Below are positions 25,334 through 33,653 of a stretch of DNA of 64,000 nt, one piece after another. The DNA comes from Polyangium sp. 15x6. GTDB taxonomy: Bacteria > Myxococcota_A > Polyangia > Polyangiales > Polyangiaceae. The stretch is taken from positions 1-64,000 of the forward strand of contig NZ_JASBQE010000001.1 in NCBI RefSeq assembly GCF_029960785.1, given 5' to 3'. The first letter of the stretch is position 1. Every line of letters starts with the position of its first letter. Under the pieces are notes generated by a model, which saw only the letters and a list, made by a program, of their open reading frames with translations, was not told the origin of the DNA and did no database searches. Made by a program: the position numbers and the translations under genes.

Positions 25334-25888
25334 ATGACCACGCCTCGCCGAGACCCGGACGTTGCCGCGCTCTCTGCGCTCGCGCAGATCGCGCGTGGCC
25401 TCGTCTCGACCCCGGGCGCGCAGGGCGGCGCGCTCGGGTATGGCACGTGGAAGCAAGGTTTTCGCGAGCTCGTCCAGCGGGATCCGCTGGACACGCTCCT
25501 CGTCTCCGTGCTTGGCGGCGCCTACCTCTTTTGGCTCGCCGAGAGGGACAAAAATCCGCGGTGCCGCACGTTCTGGGACGCCGCGGTCTTCGTCTCCACG
25601 TGCCTATCCGTGGGCTACGACAACAAGTTCGCCGTGACCGAATCGGGCAAGGCCCTCGCCACCTTCCTCATGACGTTTGGCCCGAGTGTCGCGGCGAACG
25701 CGTTCGCTCCTCCCGCCACGGCACAGCAAAATTTCGGCGAGCCAGCTTCCAATGGGGCGGATGCACATGTTTCCGCCGCCACAGCGGAGTCGCTCGCCCT
25801 CCAGAAAGCCATTCTCGCGCGCCTCGACGCGATCCTCGCCGAGCTCCAGGACGCCCGTCCGTCGCCCGACCGGAACGTGCGGGGCTGA
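25334..25888 (+). CDS. Small membrane protein with a degenerate ion-channel pore loop
   Basis: 184 residues, four bases after the flotillin stop. A hydrophobic helix (DTLLVSVLGGAYLFWLA, ~53-69) is followed by TFWDAAVFVSTCLSVGYDN (79-97) and a second helix (KALATFLMTFGPSVAANAF, ~106-124). This is the order helix, pore helix, filter, helix of two-TM potassium channels, whose filter reads TVGYGD; here it is SVGYDN, so the filter is altered. The C-terminal ~50 residues are soluble and end in a helical segment (LALQKAILARLDAILAELQD) that could oligomerise. Its place in a YqiJ-flotillin operon suggests a microdomain client. It may be a channel with changed selectivity or a non-conducting relative. 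Confidence 0.7.
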   Translation: MTTPRRDPDVAALSALAQIARGLVSTPGAQGGALGYGTWKQGFRELVQRDPLDTLLVSVLGGAYLFWLAERDKNPRCRTFWDAAVFVSTCLSVGYDNKFAVTESGKALATFLMTFGPSVAANAFAPPATAQQNFGEPASNGADAHVSAATAESLALQKAILARLDAILAELQDARPSPDRNVRG

Positions 25889-25912
25889 CAGGATTTCCGA
25901 TTCGGCTATCAT
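25885..25912 (+). promoter_or_regulatory. Sigma-70-type promoter for the FAD oxidoreductase gene
   Basis: CTGACA (25885-25890) and TATCAT (25907-25912) are separated by 16 bases; each matches the consensus at five of six positions. The -35 overlaps the stop codon of the pore-loop gene. Transcription would begin near 25919, just before the SD AGGAGGA (25926-25932) of the gene starting at 25938. Confidence 0.6.
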
Positions 25913-25937
25913 GCGGCCTTCGTCCAGGAGGACCGCC

Positions 25938-27344
25938 ATGAGTCTTGCTGCGTCGCACGGAACCGGCCGTCATGCCATCGTCATTGGTGGTGGTATCGCT
26001 GGCCTCGCCACCGCGCGTGTGCTCACCGAGCATTTCGACCGTATCACCGTGCTCGAGCGCGACAAACCGCCGGGCGGCGCCGAGCACCGGGCCGGGGTCC
26101 CGCAGGCCCGGCACGTCCACATCCTGCTCGCGGGCGGCGAACAGGCGCTGGAGGGGCTCTTTCCGGGCCTGCGCGAGGAGCTCACCGCGGCCGGGGCGCC
26201 GTGGGGCGACTATGCCGGCACGTCGCTCATCAATTTTCCCATCTTCCGCCTGCCGCACTCGACGAGCGGCGTCGAGGTGAGCTTCGCGAGCCGTCCGTTC
26301 CGAGAGTACACGATGCGGTGTCGACTCGAGCGTGGCGGCCGGGTCGAGTTTCGCAATGGCGTCCAGGTGAAGGGCCTCGTCGGCGAGGGCCATGGGGTCT
26401 CGGGCGTTAAGCTTCGCGACAGCCGCGGCGAGGACGTCCTGCGGGCCGACTTCGTGGTCGCGGCGTGCGGCCGCGAGGGCCGCGTGGACGAATGGATCGC
26501 GGAGCTCGGCTATCCGACGCCGCGTGAGGAGACGGTCGACGCGGCCCTGTCTTATGCGACCCGCTGGTATCGTGGACCCCGCAGCCTCTCGCGGTACAAC
26601 CTCGTGGTGGACCTCCCGACGCCCCCGGATCTGCCGCGGGGCGGAGGCTACATGTCGTGTGAGGACGGCAAGTGGTTCGTCACGCTGATGGGCATCGCGG
26701 GCGAACGCGCGCCGCTCGACGAAGAGGGATTCTACGCCTGGATCCGCAACCTGCGATTCCCCGAGGTCTGGGACCTCGTGCAGAAAGCCGAGCCGGCCTC
26801 GCCGATCTACGGCTCGGCGAAGGGGGAGAACCGGCATCGCCATTTCGAGGAGCTGAAGCGCTTCCCGGACCGCTTCGTGGCGCTCGGGGACGCGGTCGCC
26901 TCGTTCAACCCGATGTATGGCCAGGGCATGTCGATGGCGGTGCTCGGCGCGATGGAGCTCGGCGCTTGCCTTTCGGAGCAACGCGAGCGCATCGGCGGCC
27001 CGAGCCTCGTGGGTTTGTCGCGCCGGTTCCAGCGGCGCCTCGAGCGCGTCGTGCGATCGGTGTGGGGAATGTCGATTTCCGAGGATTTCCGCTGGTCGGC
27101 GACGCGGGGCGAGCGCCCCGGGGGGATCAGCCGGGTGGTGGGGAAGTACATGGACAAGCTCATGAATACCGTCCCGGAGGACGAGCTGGTGTTCCAGAGG
27201 TTCGTCCGGGTACAACACTTGCTCGATCCGGTCTCGTCGCTGCTCGCGCCGGACGTCGCGGGACGTGTGATCGAGCGGGCGATGCGGCCGGTGCGGACTT
27301 CTGTGCGTGAGGTGGTGGGGGAGCTCGTGGGAGGGGCGGGATAG
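25938..27344 (+). CDS. FAD-dependent oxidoreductase/monooxygenase (PHBH-fold)
   Basis: 468 residues of the PHBH/UbiH-type flavoprotein fold. The N-terminal dinucleotide motif is IVIGGGIAGLATARVL with the acidic end of beta-2 in TVLERD; QARHVHILLAGG follows; VVAACGREGRVDEW is the middle FAD region; and GDAVASFNPMYGQGMSMAV is the classic second FAD motif (GDAAHxxxPxxGQG type). Relatives hydroxylate or reduce aromatic and polyprenyl substrates, and many sit in secondary metabolism. The C-terminal ~110 residues (SLVGLSRRFQRRLERVVRS...) are helical. ATG 25938 has an excellent SD. It carries its own promoter and is convergent with rsmB. No neighbour indicates the substrate. Confidence 0.85.
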   Translation: MSLAASHGTGRHAIVIGGGIAGLATARVLTEHFDRITVLERDKPPGGAEHRAGVPQARHVHILLAGGEQALEGLFPGLREELTAAGAPWGDYAGTSLINFPIFRLPHSTSGVEVSFASRPFREYTMRCRLERGGRVEFRNGVQVKGLVGEGHGVSGVKLRDSRGEDVLRADFVVAACGREGRVDEWIAELGYPTPREETVDAALSYATRWYRGPRSLSRYNLVVDLPTPPDLPRGGGYMSCEDGKWFVTLMGIAGERAPLDEEGFYAWIRNLRFPEVWDLVQKAEPASPIYGSAKGENRHRHFEELKRFPDRFVALGDAVASFNPMYGQGMSMAVLGAMELGACLSEQRERIGGPSLVGLSRRFQRRLERVVRSVWGMSISEDFRWSATRGERPGGISRVVGKYMDKLMNTVPEDELVFQRFVRVQHLLDPVSSLLAPDVAGRVIERAMRPVRTSVREVVGELVGGAG

Positions 27345-27376
27345 GACACGCTGCCTGCGGCGCGCCTGCCCCTGAA

Positions 27377-28726
27377 TCAGCCCTTCCGCACCAAAAACCC
27401 CGCCACGAAATACCCATCCGTCCCCTGCACGTGCGGCAGGAGCCGGAAGCTCGTCGCCCCCTCACCCAGAATCGCCCGCGGAAGCTCCGCCTCGATCGGA
27501 AGTTTTTCCAGCCGAACCCCCGTCTCCGACCCTTCCCCCACGAGCCGCTCGACCACCTCTTCGGCCTCCTCCCGCAGCACACTGCACACGGCGAAGACCA
27601 GCCGCCCCCCGTCCTTCACCCGCGTCGCCGCGTTCCGCACGATTGCAGTCTGCAGCTCCGACAAACGTTTCACGTCCTCCGCCGTCCGCCGGAGCGCGAT
27701 CTCCGGCCGCCTCCGCAGCGTCCCCACGCCCGAACACGGCGCGTCCACCAGCACCCGATCGTAATCCTCCGGCACCTCCGCGAACGCCCCCGTCCGCGCC
27801 GCCCAGTCGACCGCGTATGTCGCCCGCGCCGCTCGTCCCGCCGAACCCTCCTTCAATCGCTCGAGCTTCGCCGCGTACAGATCCGCCGCGTCCACCGCGC
27901 CTTCGGGGCCCACCTCGTCTCCGAGCAGCCACGTCTTGTTTCCGCGCCCCGCGCAGGCGTCGAGCACCCGCTCGCCCCGCCGCGCACCGAGCGCGAGCGC
28001 CACCACCTGCGCCCCCTCCTCCTGCACGATCCACGCGGTCCCCGCGCCCGGCAATCGCCGCACGTCGCCCGCGCCGCGCACCAGGATCGCCCGCGGCGAG
28101 GCGTGCCCCTCCTCGAATGTTCCTTCCGGACAAACCTCACGCAATCGCGCGATCCACGCCGCCCGATCCTCCGACAGCGCGAGCGACAAACCCAGCGGCG
28201 GCGGCACCGGGCCCGCCGCGAGATAGGCCTCCGCCGCGCTCCGCCCGAGCGATCGACGCAGCGATCCCCGGAGCCACCCTGGAGCCGACGCGCTCGCCGC
28301 CTCCAGAAGCGACGGCCGCCCCTTCGCCTCGACCTCCGCCGACAGCTTCCGCAAAATCGCATTCGCGAACGACCCCGTCCGCACGTCCCCTTCCGAGCGG
28401 ATCGCCCCCACGGCCTCGTTCACCGCGGCGAACGTTGGTACCCGATCCAGAAAGCAGATCGTATACGCCGCCATGAGCACGTGCGCCCGCGCAATGGGCG
28501 ACGGCAGGTCGAGCTTGCCTTTGGGCGTCAACGCCGAGAGCCTCGCGACGAGCGCTGCTTCCGTCCGCAAAACCCCGTACACGAGCTCGGTCGCGAGCCC
28601 CGCGTCGCGCGGATCCATTCCGGAATGCCGCCCGAGCTCGGCGTCGAGCGCCGCGGCCGCGAACGCCTCCGTGCTCCACACCCGCGCGAGCACCCGCGCC
28701 GCGATGATCCTTGCGTCGCTAATCAA
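27377..28726 (-). CDS. rsmB: 16S rRNA (cytosine-967 C5)-methyltransferase RsmB
   Basis: 449 residues. The N-terminal ~140 residues are a NusB-like RNA-binding domain (ARIIAARVLARVWSTEAFAA...ATELVYGVLRTEAAL). The C-terminal part is a Rossmann methyltransferase: SAM motif VLDACAGRGNKTWLL, the motif IV cysteine in VDAPCSGVGTLRRRPEI, and the nucleophilic motif VI cysteine C381 in FAVCSVLREE. It methylates C967 of 16S rRNA during ribosome assembly. The start is TTG 28726, which overlaps the last 8 bases of the rseP gene, so translation is probably coupled. No ATG lies near. It is convergent with the FAD oxidoreductase gene (32-base gap). Confidence 0.92.
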   Translation of the reverse strand: MISDARIIAARVLARVWSTEAFAAAALDAELGRHSGMDPRDAGLATELVYGVLRTEAALVARLSALTPKGKLDLPSPIARAHVLMAAYTICFLDRVPTFAAVNEAVGAIRSEGDVRTGSFANAILRKLSAEVEAKGRPSLLEAASASAPGWLRGSLRRSLGRSAAEAYLAAGPVPPPLGLSLALSEDRAAWIARLREVCPEGTFEEGHASPRAILVRGAGDVRRLPGAGTAWIVQEEGAQVVALALGARRGERVLDACAGRGNKTWLLGDEVGPEGAVDAADLYAAKLERLKEGSAGRAARATYAVDWAARTGAFAEVPEDYDRVLVDAPCSGVGTLRRRPEIALRRTAEDVKRLSELQTAIVRNAATRVKDGGRLVFAVCSVLREEAEEVVERLVGEGSETGVRLEKLPIEAELPRAILGEGATSFRLLPHVQGTDGYFVAGFLVRKG

Positions 28727-30392
28727 CGAGCTCCCTCAACTGCCCTTGGATCACGTCCCACCGCCGCTCCACGTCATTCTTGAACGCTACCCCCATCAAT
28801 GCAAAGAGCACGAGCAGGCCCACGAGGCTCGCGATCTCCCGCACCCGGAGCGGCAGAGGCCGCCTCGATACGGCCTCGAACAGGAAAAACAGGAGATGAC
28901 CGCCGTCGAGCACCGGGATCGGCAAGAGGTTCACGAGCCCGAGGTTGATGGAAATCACGGCCATCGCCCACACGAAATAGGAGACGCCCTTCGAGCCCTC
29001 CTCGCCGACCACGTCGTACACCGTGATCGGCCCGCCGAGCGTCGAGATGCTCACCTTGCCCTCGGCGATTCGCACGATCCCCACCACGATGAACCGGATC
29101 ACGTCGTACGTCTCGTCGAGCGCGCTCCGGAGCGCGAACGGCAAGAGCGACGCGTGCTCCACGTACGCCTCCGGCACCACCGGCGACCAGTTCGACGAGC
29201 GCACGAAATACCGCGGCCGGTGCTGCCCGTATTCGTCGATCCAGTCCTCGCGCCGCAAAAGAATCGTCCCGCTCTTCTTCACGCCGCCGCGGAGCCACGT
29301 CACCGTGTGAGGACGATCCGGCGAGGCGAGCAGCCGTTCGAGGAACGTCGCCCAGGCCGTCACCGTGGTCTGATCCACCTCCACGATGCGATCCCCTGGC
29401 CGCATGTCGGCGTTCCATTCGGCCGAACCCTCGGCCACGTCGAATACGTAAAGGTCCGCCGATTCGAGCCCCGTGCGCTCTTCGAGATCGCCGTGCCCGT
29501 TCGCCTCCGGCGTCAGCGCCGCCACGCCCGACTCGTACACGGCCATGTCCGCGAGCCCGCCGAACGCGCGCGGCACCTTCACGGGCCGCAAATACGTCAC
29601 CGGCACCGTCTCGCCGTGGTTCTCGGACAGCGCGGCTTCGAGATCCGCGAACGTCTTCACCGGCCGGCCTCGAACCTCGGTCACGAGGTCGAACGTCCGG
29701 AGCCCCGCGCGATACGCAGGCGAATCTGGCCGCGAGATACCCACGACGGCCGCGGGCCGGCTCGGCTTGATGCCGATTTCGCCGACCTTCTCCACGATGT
29801 CGAGCGGCTTCCGGACGACCTTCTCCTCCGGCACCACCACGACCTCGACGTGCTCGTTGTTGCGGAACACCTTGAGCCGCAGCTCTTTGCCGGGGCTCTC
29901 GCCGATGATCCGCGCGAGCTCGGCGAACGTCGAGATTCGCTCGCCGTCCACCTCGAGCACCCGATCGCCCGGCACGAGTTTTCCCTCCGCCGGGTGTCCG
30001 GGCAAAACGAAGCCGACCGTGGGGGGCGAGAATCGTGTCTCCCCGACGAAAACGGAGAAATACAGGAGGACCGGGAACAGGATGTTCATCGCCGGGCCCG
30101 CGATGACGATGATCACCCGTTTCCAGAGTGCCTGCGCCTCGAACGTACGCTTGCGATCCTCGGGCAGCACCGGCTCCTGCCGGTTCTCCTCGAGCATCTT
30201 CACGAAGCCGCCGAGGGGCAAGAGCCCCACGCAATACTCCGTCTCTCGTCCTCGAAACCGGAGCACCTTCGGCCCGAAACCCATCGAGAACGTGAGCACC
30301 TTCACGCCGAAGATCTTCGCCCACACGAAGTGGCCGAGCTCGTGCACGAAGATCAGCACGGAGCAGAGCAGCGCGAAGTAGAGCAGATCCAC
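28719..30392 (-). CDS. rseP: Site-2 zinc metalloprotease RseP with PDZ domains
   Basis: 557 residues, longer than E. coli RseP (450). HELGH (residues 18-22) in the first membrane helix is the zinc site and protease centre; the third ligand is in NLLPIPVLDGGHLLFF near the C-terminus. Between lie at least two PDZ-type segments (GHPAEGKLVPGDRVLEVDG; GSAEWNADMRPGDRIVEVDQ) and a further PDZ-like one (SPAYRAGLRTFDLVTEVRG). RseP cleaves anti-sigma factors and signal-peptide remnants inside the membrane. The extra PDZ-like segment explains the length. Start GTG 30392 precedes MDLLYFALLCSVLIFVHELG. It overlaps rsmB by 8 bases; this pairing with a housekeeping methyltransferase is unusual compared with the common cdsA-dxr-rseP-bamA order. 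Confidence 0.92.
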   Translation of the reverse strand: MDLLYFALLCSVLIFVHELGHFVWAKIFGVKVLTFSMGFGPKVLRFRGRETEYCVGLLPLGGFVKMLEENRQEPVLPEDRKRTFEAQALWKRVIIVIAGPAMNILFPVLLYFSVFVGETRFSPPTVGFVLPGHPAEGKLVPGDRVLEVDGERISTFAELARIIGESPGKELRLKVFRNNEHVEVVVVPEEKVVRKPLDIVEKVGEIGIKPSRPAAVVGISRPDSPAYRAGLRTFDLVTEVRGRPVKTFADLEAALSENHGETVPVTYLRPVKVPRAFGGLADMAVYESGVAALTPEANGHGDLEERTGLESADLYVFDVAEGSAEWNADMRPGDRIVEVDQTTVTAWATFLERLLASPDRPHTVTWLRGGVKKSGTILLRREDWIDEYGQHRPRYFVRSSNWSPVVPEAYVEHASLLPFALRSALDETYDVIRFIVVGIVRIAEGKVSISTLGGPITVYDVVGEEGSKGVSYFVWAMAVISINLGLVNLLPIPVLDGGHLLFFLFEAVSRRPLPLRVREIASLVGLLVLFALMGVAFKNDVERRWDVIQGQLRELVD

Positions 30393-30541
30393 GGCTGGCG
30401 TATCTCTACGCGAGATCCCGCCGGGGCGCCAAGGACAAAACCGCGCCCAGGACGCTCTTTCCGCTCACGAGGGGACCCCATTTGCCCGGCCAACACCGCC
30501 GTGCAATCGTTGGCCTCTGCAATAGACCGGGGGGAGCCGTC

Positions 30542-31855
30542 TTGCGCCTGCTCATCGTCTCGTACGCATTTCCGCCCGTCGGCGGCGTCGCCGTCCAGCG
30601 CGTCACCAAGTTCGCCAAGTACCTGCCCTCGTGCGGCGTCGAGACCACCGTGCTCACGGCGGAAAACCCGTCCGTCCCCATCCGGGACGAGAGCTTGCTC
30701 CGCGACGTCCCGGCCGAAGTGAAGGTCGTCCGCGTCCGGACGCTCGAACCGAGCTACGAGAAAAAGGCTGCCGTCTGGCGCGGCGCCGCGTCGAAAGGCC
30801 CCTTCTCCGGGGCGCGCCGGGCCCTCGCGCGCCTCGCCTCCGCCGCGCTCGTCCCGGACCCGCAAATCCTGTGGCTACCCGCTGCCGCGGCCGCGATTCG
30901 CCGCCTCTCGGCGAACGTCGACGCCGCCCTCGTCAGCGGCCCTCCGTTTTCGCCTTTCTTGCTCGGCCCGCTCTCGCGCGTACCGTTCGTCCTCGACTAT
31001 CGCGACGAATGGCGCACCGCGGCCACCTACGAAATGCACGGCGGCCCGCTCCTCGCGCGCGTGATCGACACCATCGAGCCCGCGCTCGTCCGGCGCGCCG
31101 CGCGAATCCTCACGGCCACCGAGGACTTCCGCCGAAACCTGCTCACGCGTTATCGCGACCTCGATCCGAGCCGCGTCGTCACGCTGACGAACGGCTACGA
31201 TCCTGACGATTTCGCGCACATCCTCGACGCGCCTCCGCCCCGGACCTACGCGCCCGGCCGCAAGCTCGTCGCGACCTATGCCGGCACGACCTTCTGGCAT
31301 ACTTCGCCGCGTGGCCTCTTCGCGGGCTTGCGCCTCCTCGCGGAGCGCGCGCCTGCCCTTGCGGACCTCTTCGACATTCGTTTCATCGGCCGCGTCGTCG
31401 ATACCGAGCGCGCCGTCTTCGAGGAGAACCCGCTCCCGATGGTCCGGCACCTCGGCTTTCGTCCGCACGACGAGGCGCTTTCGCTCCTCGCGGAGAGCCA
31501 CCTCGCGCTCGTCATCGTCGATGACATCCCGGGCAATACCGCCATTTACCCGGGAAAGATCTTCGACATCATGGCGATCGGCCGGCCTTGCCTCGCGCTC
31601 GCGCCAGCGGGCGCGCTCTCGCGCCTCGTCGAGCGACATCGGCTCGGCCTCGTCGTGCATCCGCGCGAGCCCGCCGCCATTGCCGAAGCGCTCGAGCGGA
31701 TTGCCCTCTCGTTCCAGCGCGGCGAGCCGCTCCTTCCTTCCCGGCCCGTCGGCCTCGAACCTTTCCACCGCCGCGCCATCGCCGGCCGCCTCGCCGAGGT
31801 GCTCCGCGACATCGTCGTTCCGCAGGGACAAACGAGCACGCCTTCGACTGCTTAA
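30542..31855 (+). CDS. GT4-family glycosyltransferase
   Basis: 437 residues of GT-B fold. The N-terminal acceptor domain opens with LLIVSYAFPPVGGVAVQR, typical of GT4 enzymes; the C-terminal domain shows ATYAGTTFWHTSPRGLF, FIGRVVD, HLGFRPHDEALSLL and PGKIFDIMAIGRPCLAL, where the E/K residues that bind the sugar nucleotide are expected (here PGKIFDIMA in place of the common E-x7-E form). It should transfer a sugar from an NDP-sugar to a glycan or lipid. Start TTG 30542 has GGGGGGAG five bases upstream; a longer TTG start at 30482 lacks an SD. Divergent from rseP. Its TAA shares the bases TTAA with the stop of the convergent hydrolase gene. Confidence 0.85.
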   Translation: MRLLIVSYAFPPVGGVAVQRVTKFAKYLPSCGVETTVLTAENPSVPIRDESLLRDVPAEVKVVRVRTLEPSYEKKAAVWRGAASKGPFSGARRALARLASAALVPDPQILWLPAAAAAIRRLSANVDAALVSGPPFSPFLLGPLSRVPFVLDYRDEWRTAATYEMHGGPLLARVIDTIEPALVRRAARILTATEDFRRNLLTRYRDLDPSRVVTLTNGYDPDDFAHILDAPPPRTYAPGRKLVATYAGTTFWHTSPRGLFAGLRLLAERAPALADLFDIRFIGRVVDTERAVFEENPLPMVRHLGFRPHDEALSLLAESHLALVIVDDIPGNTAIYPGKIFDIMAIGRPCLALAPAGALSRLVERHRLGLVVHPREPAAIAEALERIALSFQRGEPLLPSRPVGLEPFHRRAIAGRLAEVLRDIVVPQGQTSTPSTA

Positions 31856-32589
31856 CGGGCGGGGGAGGCGATCCTTTCGAGCACCGCGGCGAGCTCCTTC
31901 GGGTGGCTGACCATGGGAAACAGGCCGGCGGCCACCTCGTGAAATTCGAAGCCCTCCGCCCGCGCCTTTTCCACGAAGTGAGCGATCGGATCCGCCTTGA
32001 AAAAGGCGATCAGATCCTCGCGCGCCGTCCCGAGCACGTAAGCCCGGGGCATCCGAGGCTCGCCGCGCGTGAGCACGATCGGCTCCTCGAGGCATTTCAT
32101 CGGATGCGGCGAGAGCCTCGGCTCCACCCAGGCCTGGTCCGCGGCGTCGTGAATCCCCATCGCCTCGAAGGGAAACGGCGGCAAAAGCCGGGGCCCCTCG
32201 TTGTCCGACATATCGTCGAGCTTGCCGGCCGTCCCTCCGCCGAACGCGCCCATTGCATTGCGCCCGCTCGTCGGCACGTGCCCGTTCACGTACACGAGCC
32301 GCGTGATCCGCTCCGGCACGCGGTCCGCGACGCCGGTGATGACCATCCCGCCGTAGGTCTGCCCCACGAGGATCACGTCACGGAGGTCCTCGTACACGAG
32401 CACGTTCGTGATGTCCTCGATATGCGTCGAAAGCCCCACGTCCGGCCCGAGCAGGTGCGAGCGCTCGCCGATGCCCGTGAGCGTCGGCGTGAAGACCGTG
32501 TGCCCTGCGCGTTCGAGCTCGGAAGCGATACGCCGAAACCCCCATCCGCCGAGGAAGGGGCCGTGGACCAGGACGAACGTCGCCGTCAT
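31852..32589 (-). CDS. Alpha/beta-hydrolase of the EstC/SABP2-like group with altered catalytic residues
   Basis: 245 residues, strongly patterned like small esterases: FVLVHGPFLGGWGFRRIA (oxyanion region), FTPTLTGIGERSHLL, HIEDITNVL, YEDLRDVILVGQTYGGMVI and GVADRVPERITRLVYVNG. The nucleophile elbow, normally GHSYGG, is GQTYGG, so Ser is Thr78. The segment that usually carries the catalytic His (GHDxM / DHMAM) reads AGLFPM, so that His is Leu. It may be a non-catalytic binding protein or use a different mechanism. ATG 32589 overlaps the TGA of the upstream C-type-lectin lipoprotein gene (ATGA), so the two are translationally coupled. Confidence 0.82.
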   Translation of the reverse strand: MTATFVLVHGPFLGGWGFRRIASELERAGHTVFTPTLTGIGERSHLLGPDVGLSTHIEDITNVLVYEDLRDVILVGQTYGGMVITGVADRVPERITRLVYVNGHVPTSGRNAMGAFGGGTAGKLDDMSDNEGPRLLPPFPFEAMGIHDAADQAWVEPRLSPHPMKCLEEPIVLTRGEPRMPRAYVLGTAREDLIAFFKADPIAHFVEKARAEGFEFHEVAAGLFPMVSHPKELAAVLERIASPAR

Positions 32590-33611
32590 CGCGCCGCTTC
32601 CACCCTGGGTTTTTCGCACAGACTCGCGCGTTTTTCCTGACAGGGCAGATCATTCACGCGCCCGTCGCTCGGGAGCCACTCCGCGCAATCCTCGTCGCCG
32701 AGGTTGTTCGGCTCTCCGCTCCGCCATGGCGGCGCGCCGACCGGCTCGCCCGAGGCCCAACGGAAATCGTCTTCTTTCGCCGCGTCCGAGAGCCCGACCC
32801 ACATCGACCCGACGTCGATCTTCGCGCCGATCGCCGCAAAAAGCGCGTCGTTCTCCTCCGCCGACTCGATCACGGCGAGGTCCCCGCCGGATCGCGCGCA
32901 CCGCGCCTGCGCATTTTGCCACGTCGCGGCGTCTTGCAAGCAATACTCGCGTTTCCCGACGACGAGCCGCGCGCTCTCGGCGCACGCGAGCGCGCCTTTT
33001 TTCCCGGCCGGCGACCGGCTCTTGCAGAGCGCCGTGCGCGGCACGAAGCAATCGACGTCGTTCCACCGCCCGCTCCCGAGGAGCCACGAGCCGCAGTTCT
33101 CCGCGCCGCCGTCGTTGTTCGGCTCGCCGTCGTTCCACGCGAAGAATCGTATGGGCTTGGCGTCGGGGCCGAGCCATCGCCCTTCCGTCGGCTCCACGAG
33201 TCCGAGCCACACGTTCTCACCGCTGACGGGCGACACGATCGCCGAGCGGAGCACCTGCGCCTCGGCCTCGGACGTGATCGACGCGAGGTGCCCGCCGTGC
33301 TCCTCGCAATGCCGCTCGGCGTCCGGCCACGATCGCGGCTCCGTGAACACGCAATACGTGCCCGTCGCCGCCACGATTTCCTTCCCCTTGCCACACGAAA
33401 ATGGCGGAGGCGGTTTTTTCGCTCCGTCCGCCACTTCGAGCGTCGGTTTTTCCGGAGCGGAAGCGGAAGCAGAAGCCGACGGGGTCGCGGAAGCGGAAGC
33501 CGCGCCTCGCGGGATCAGCGCCTCGTCGGGGTTCGATACGACCGTGGGGCCCGGACCGCAGCCAGCAAGGGCCAGCAAAACGACGGACCACGACGAACCG
33601 GACTTCCGCAT
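32586..33611 (-). CDS. Lipoprotein with two C-type-lectin domains
   Basis: 341 residues. A lipoprotein signal ends at LALAGC (Cys18), then a Ser/Ala-rich linker (ASASATPSASASASAPE). Domain 1 (~73-196): TYCVFTEPRSWPDAERHCEE, HLASITSEAEAQVL, WLGL, NDGEPNNDGGAENC and GRWNDVDC. Domain 2 (~209-333): EYCLQDAATWQNAQARC, DLAVIESAEEN, MWVGLSD, RSGEPNNLGDEDC and GRVNDLPC. Both have the EPN and WND/VND calcium and sugar motifs of mannose-type lectins. It should be anchored to a membrane and bind carbohydrate, perhaps for cell-cell or prey contact. Start ATG 33611. It overlaps the degenerate hydrolase gene by 4 bases; C-type lectin and hydrolase coupling is not a familiar pair. Confidence 0.88.
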   Translation of the reverse strand: MRKSGSSWSVVLLALAGCGPGPTVVSNPDEALIPRGAASASATPSASASASAPEKPTLEVADGAKKPPPPFSCGKGKEIVAATGTYCVFTEPRSWPDAERHCEEHGGHLASITSEAEAQVLRSAIVSPVSGENVWLGLVEPTEGRWLGPDAKPIRFFAWNDGEPNNDGGAENCGSWLLGSGRWNDVDCFVPRTALCKSRSPAGKKGALACAESARLVVGKREYCLQDAATWQNAQARCARSGGDLAVIESAEENDALFAAIGAKIDVGSMWVGLSDAAKEDDFRWASGEPVGAPPWRSGEPNNLGDEDCAEWLPSDGRVNDLPCQEKRASLCEKPRVEAAR

Positions 33612-33653
33612 GGTCAGGATCGCATCAGCCCGCGGGCCTTCCTGTCAAGGCAT

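Noticed and set aside
23188-25494. A 768-codon minus-strand open frame opposite the flotillin gene
   Set aside because: The translation is a Leu/Gly/Asp-rich shadow of the coiled-coil codons; the plus-strand frame has a clear SPFH domain and membrane anchor.
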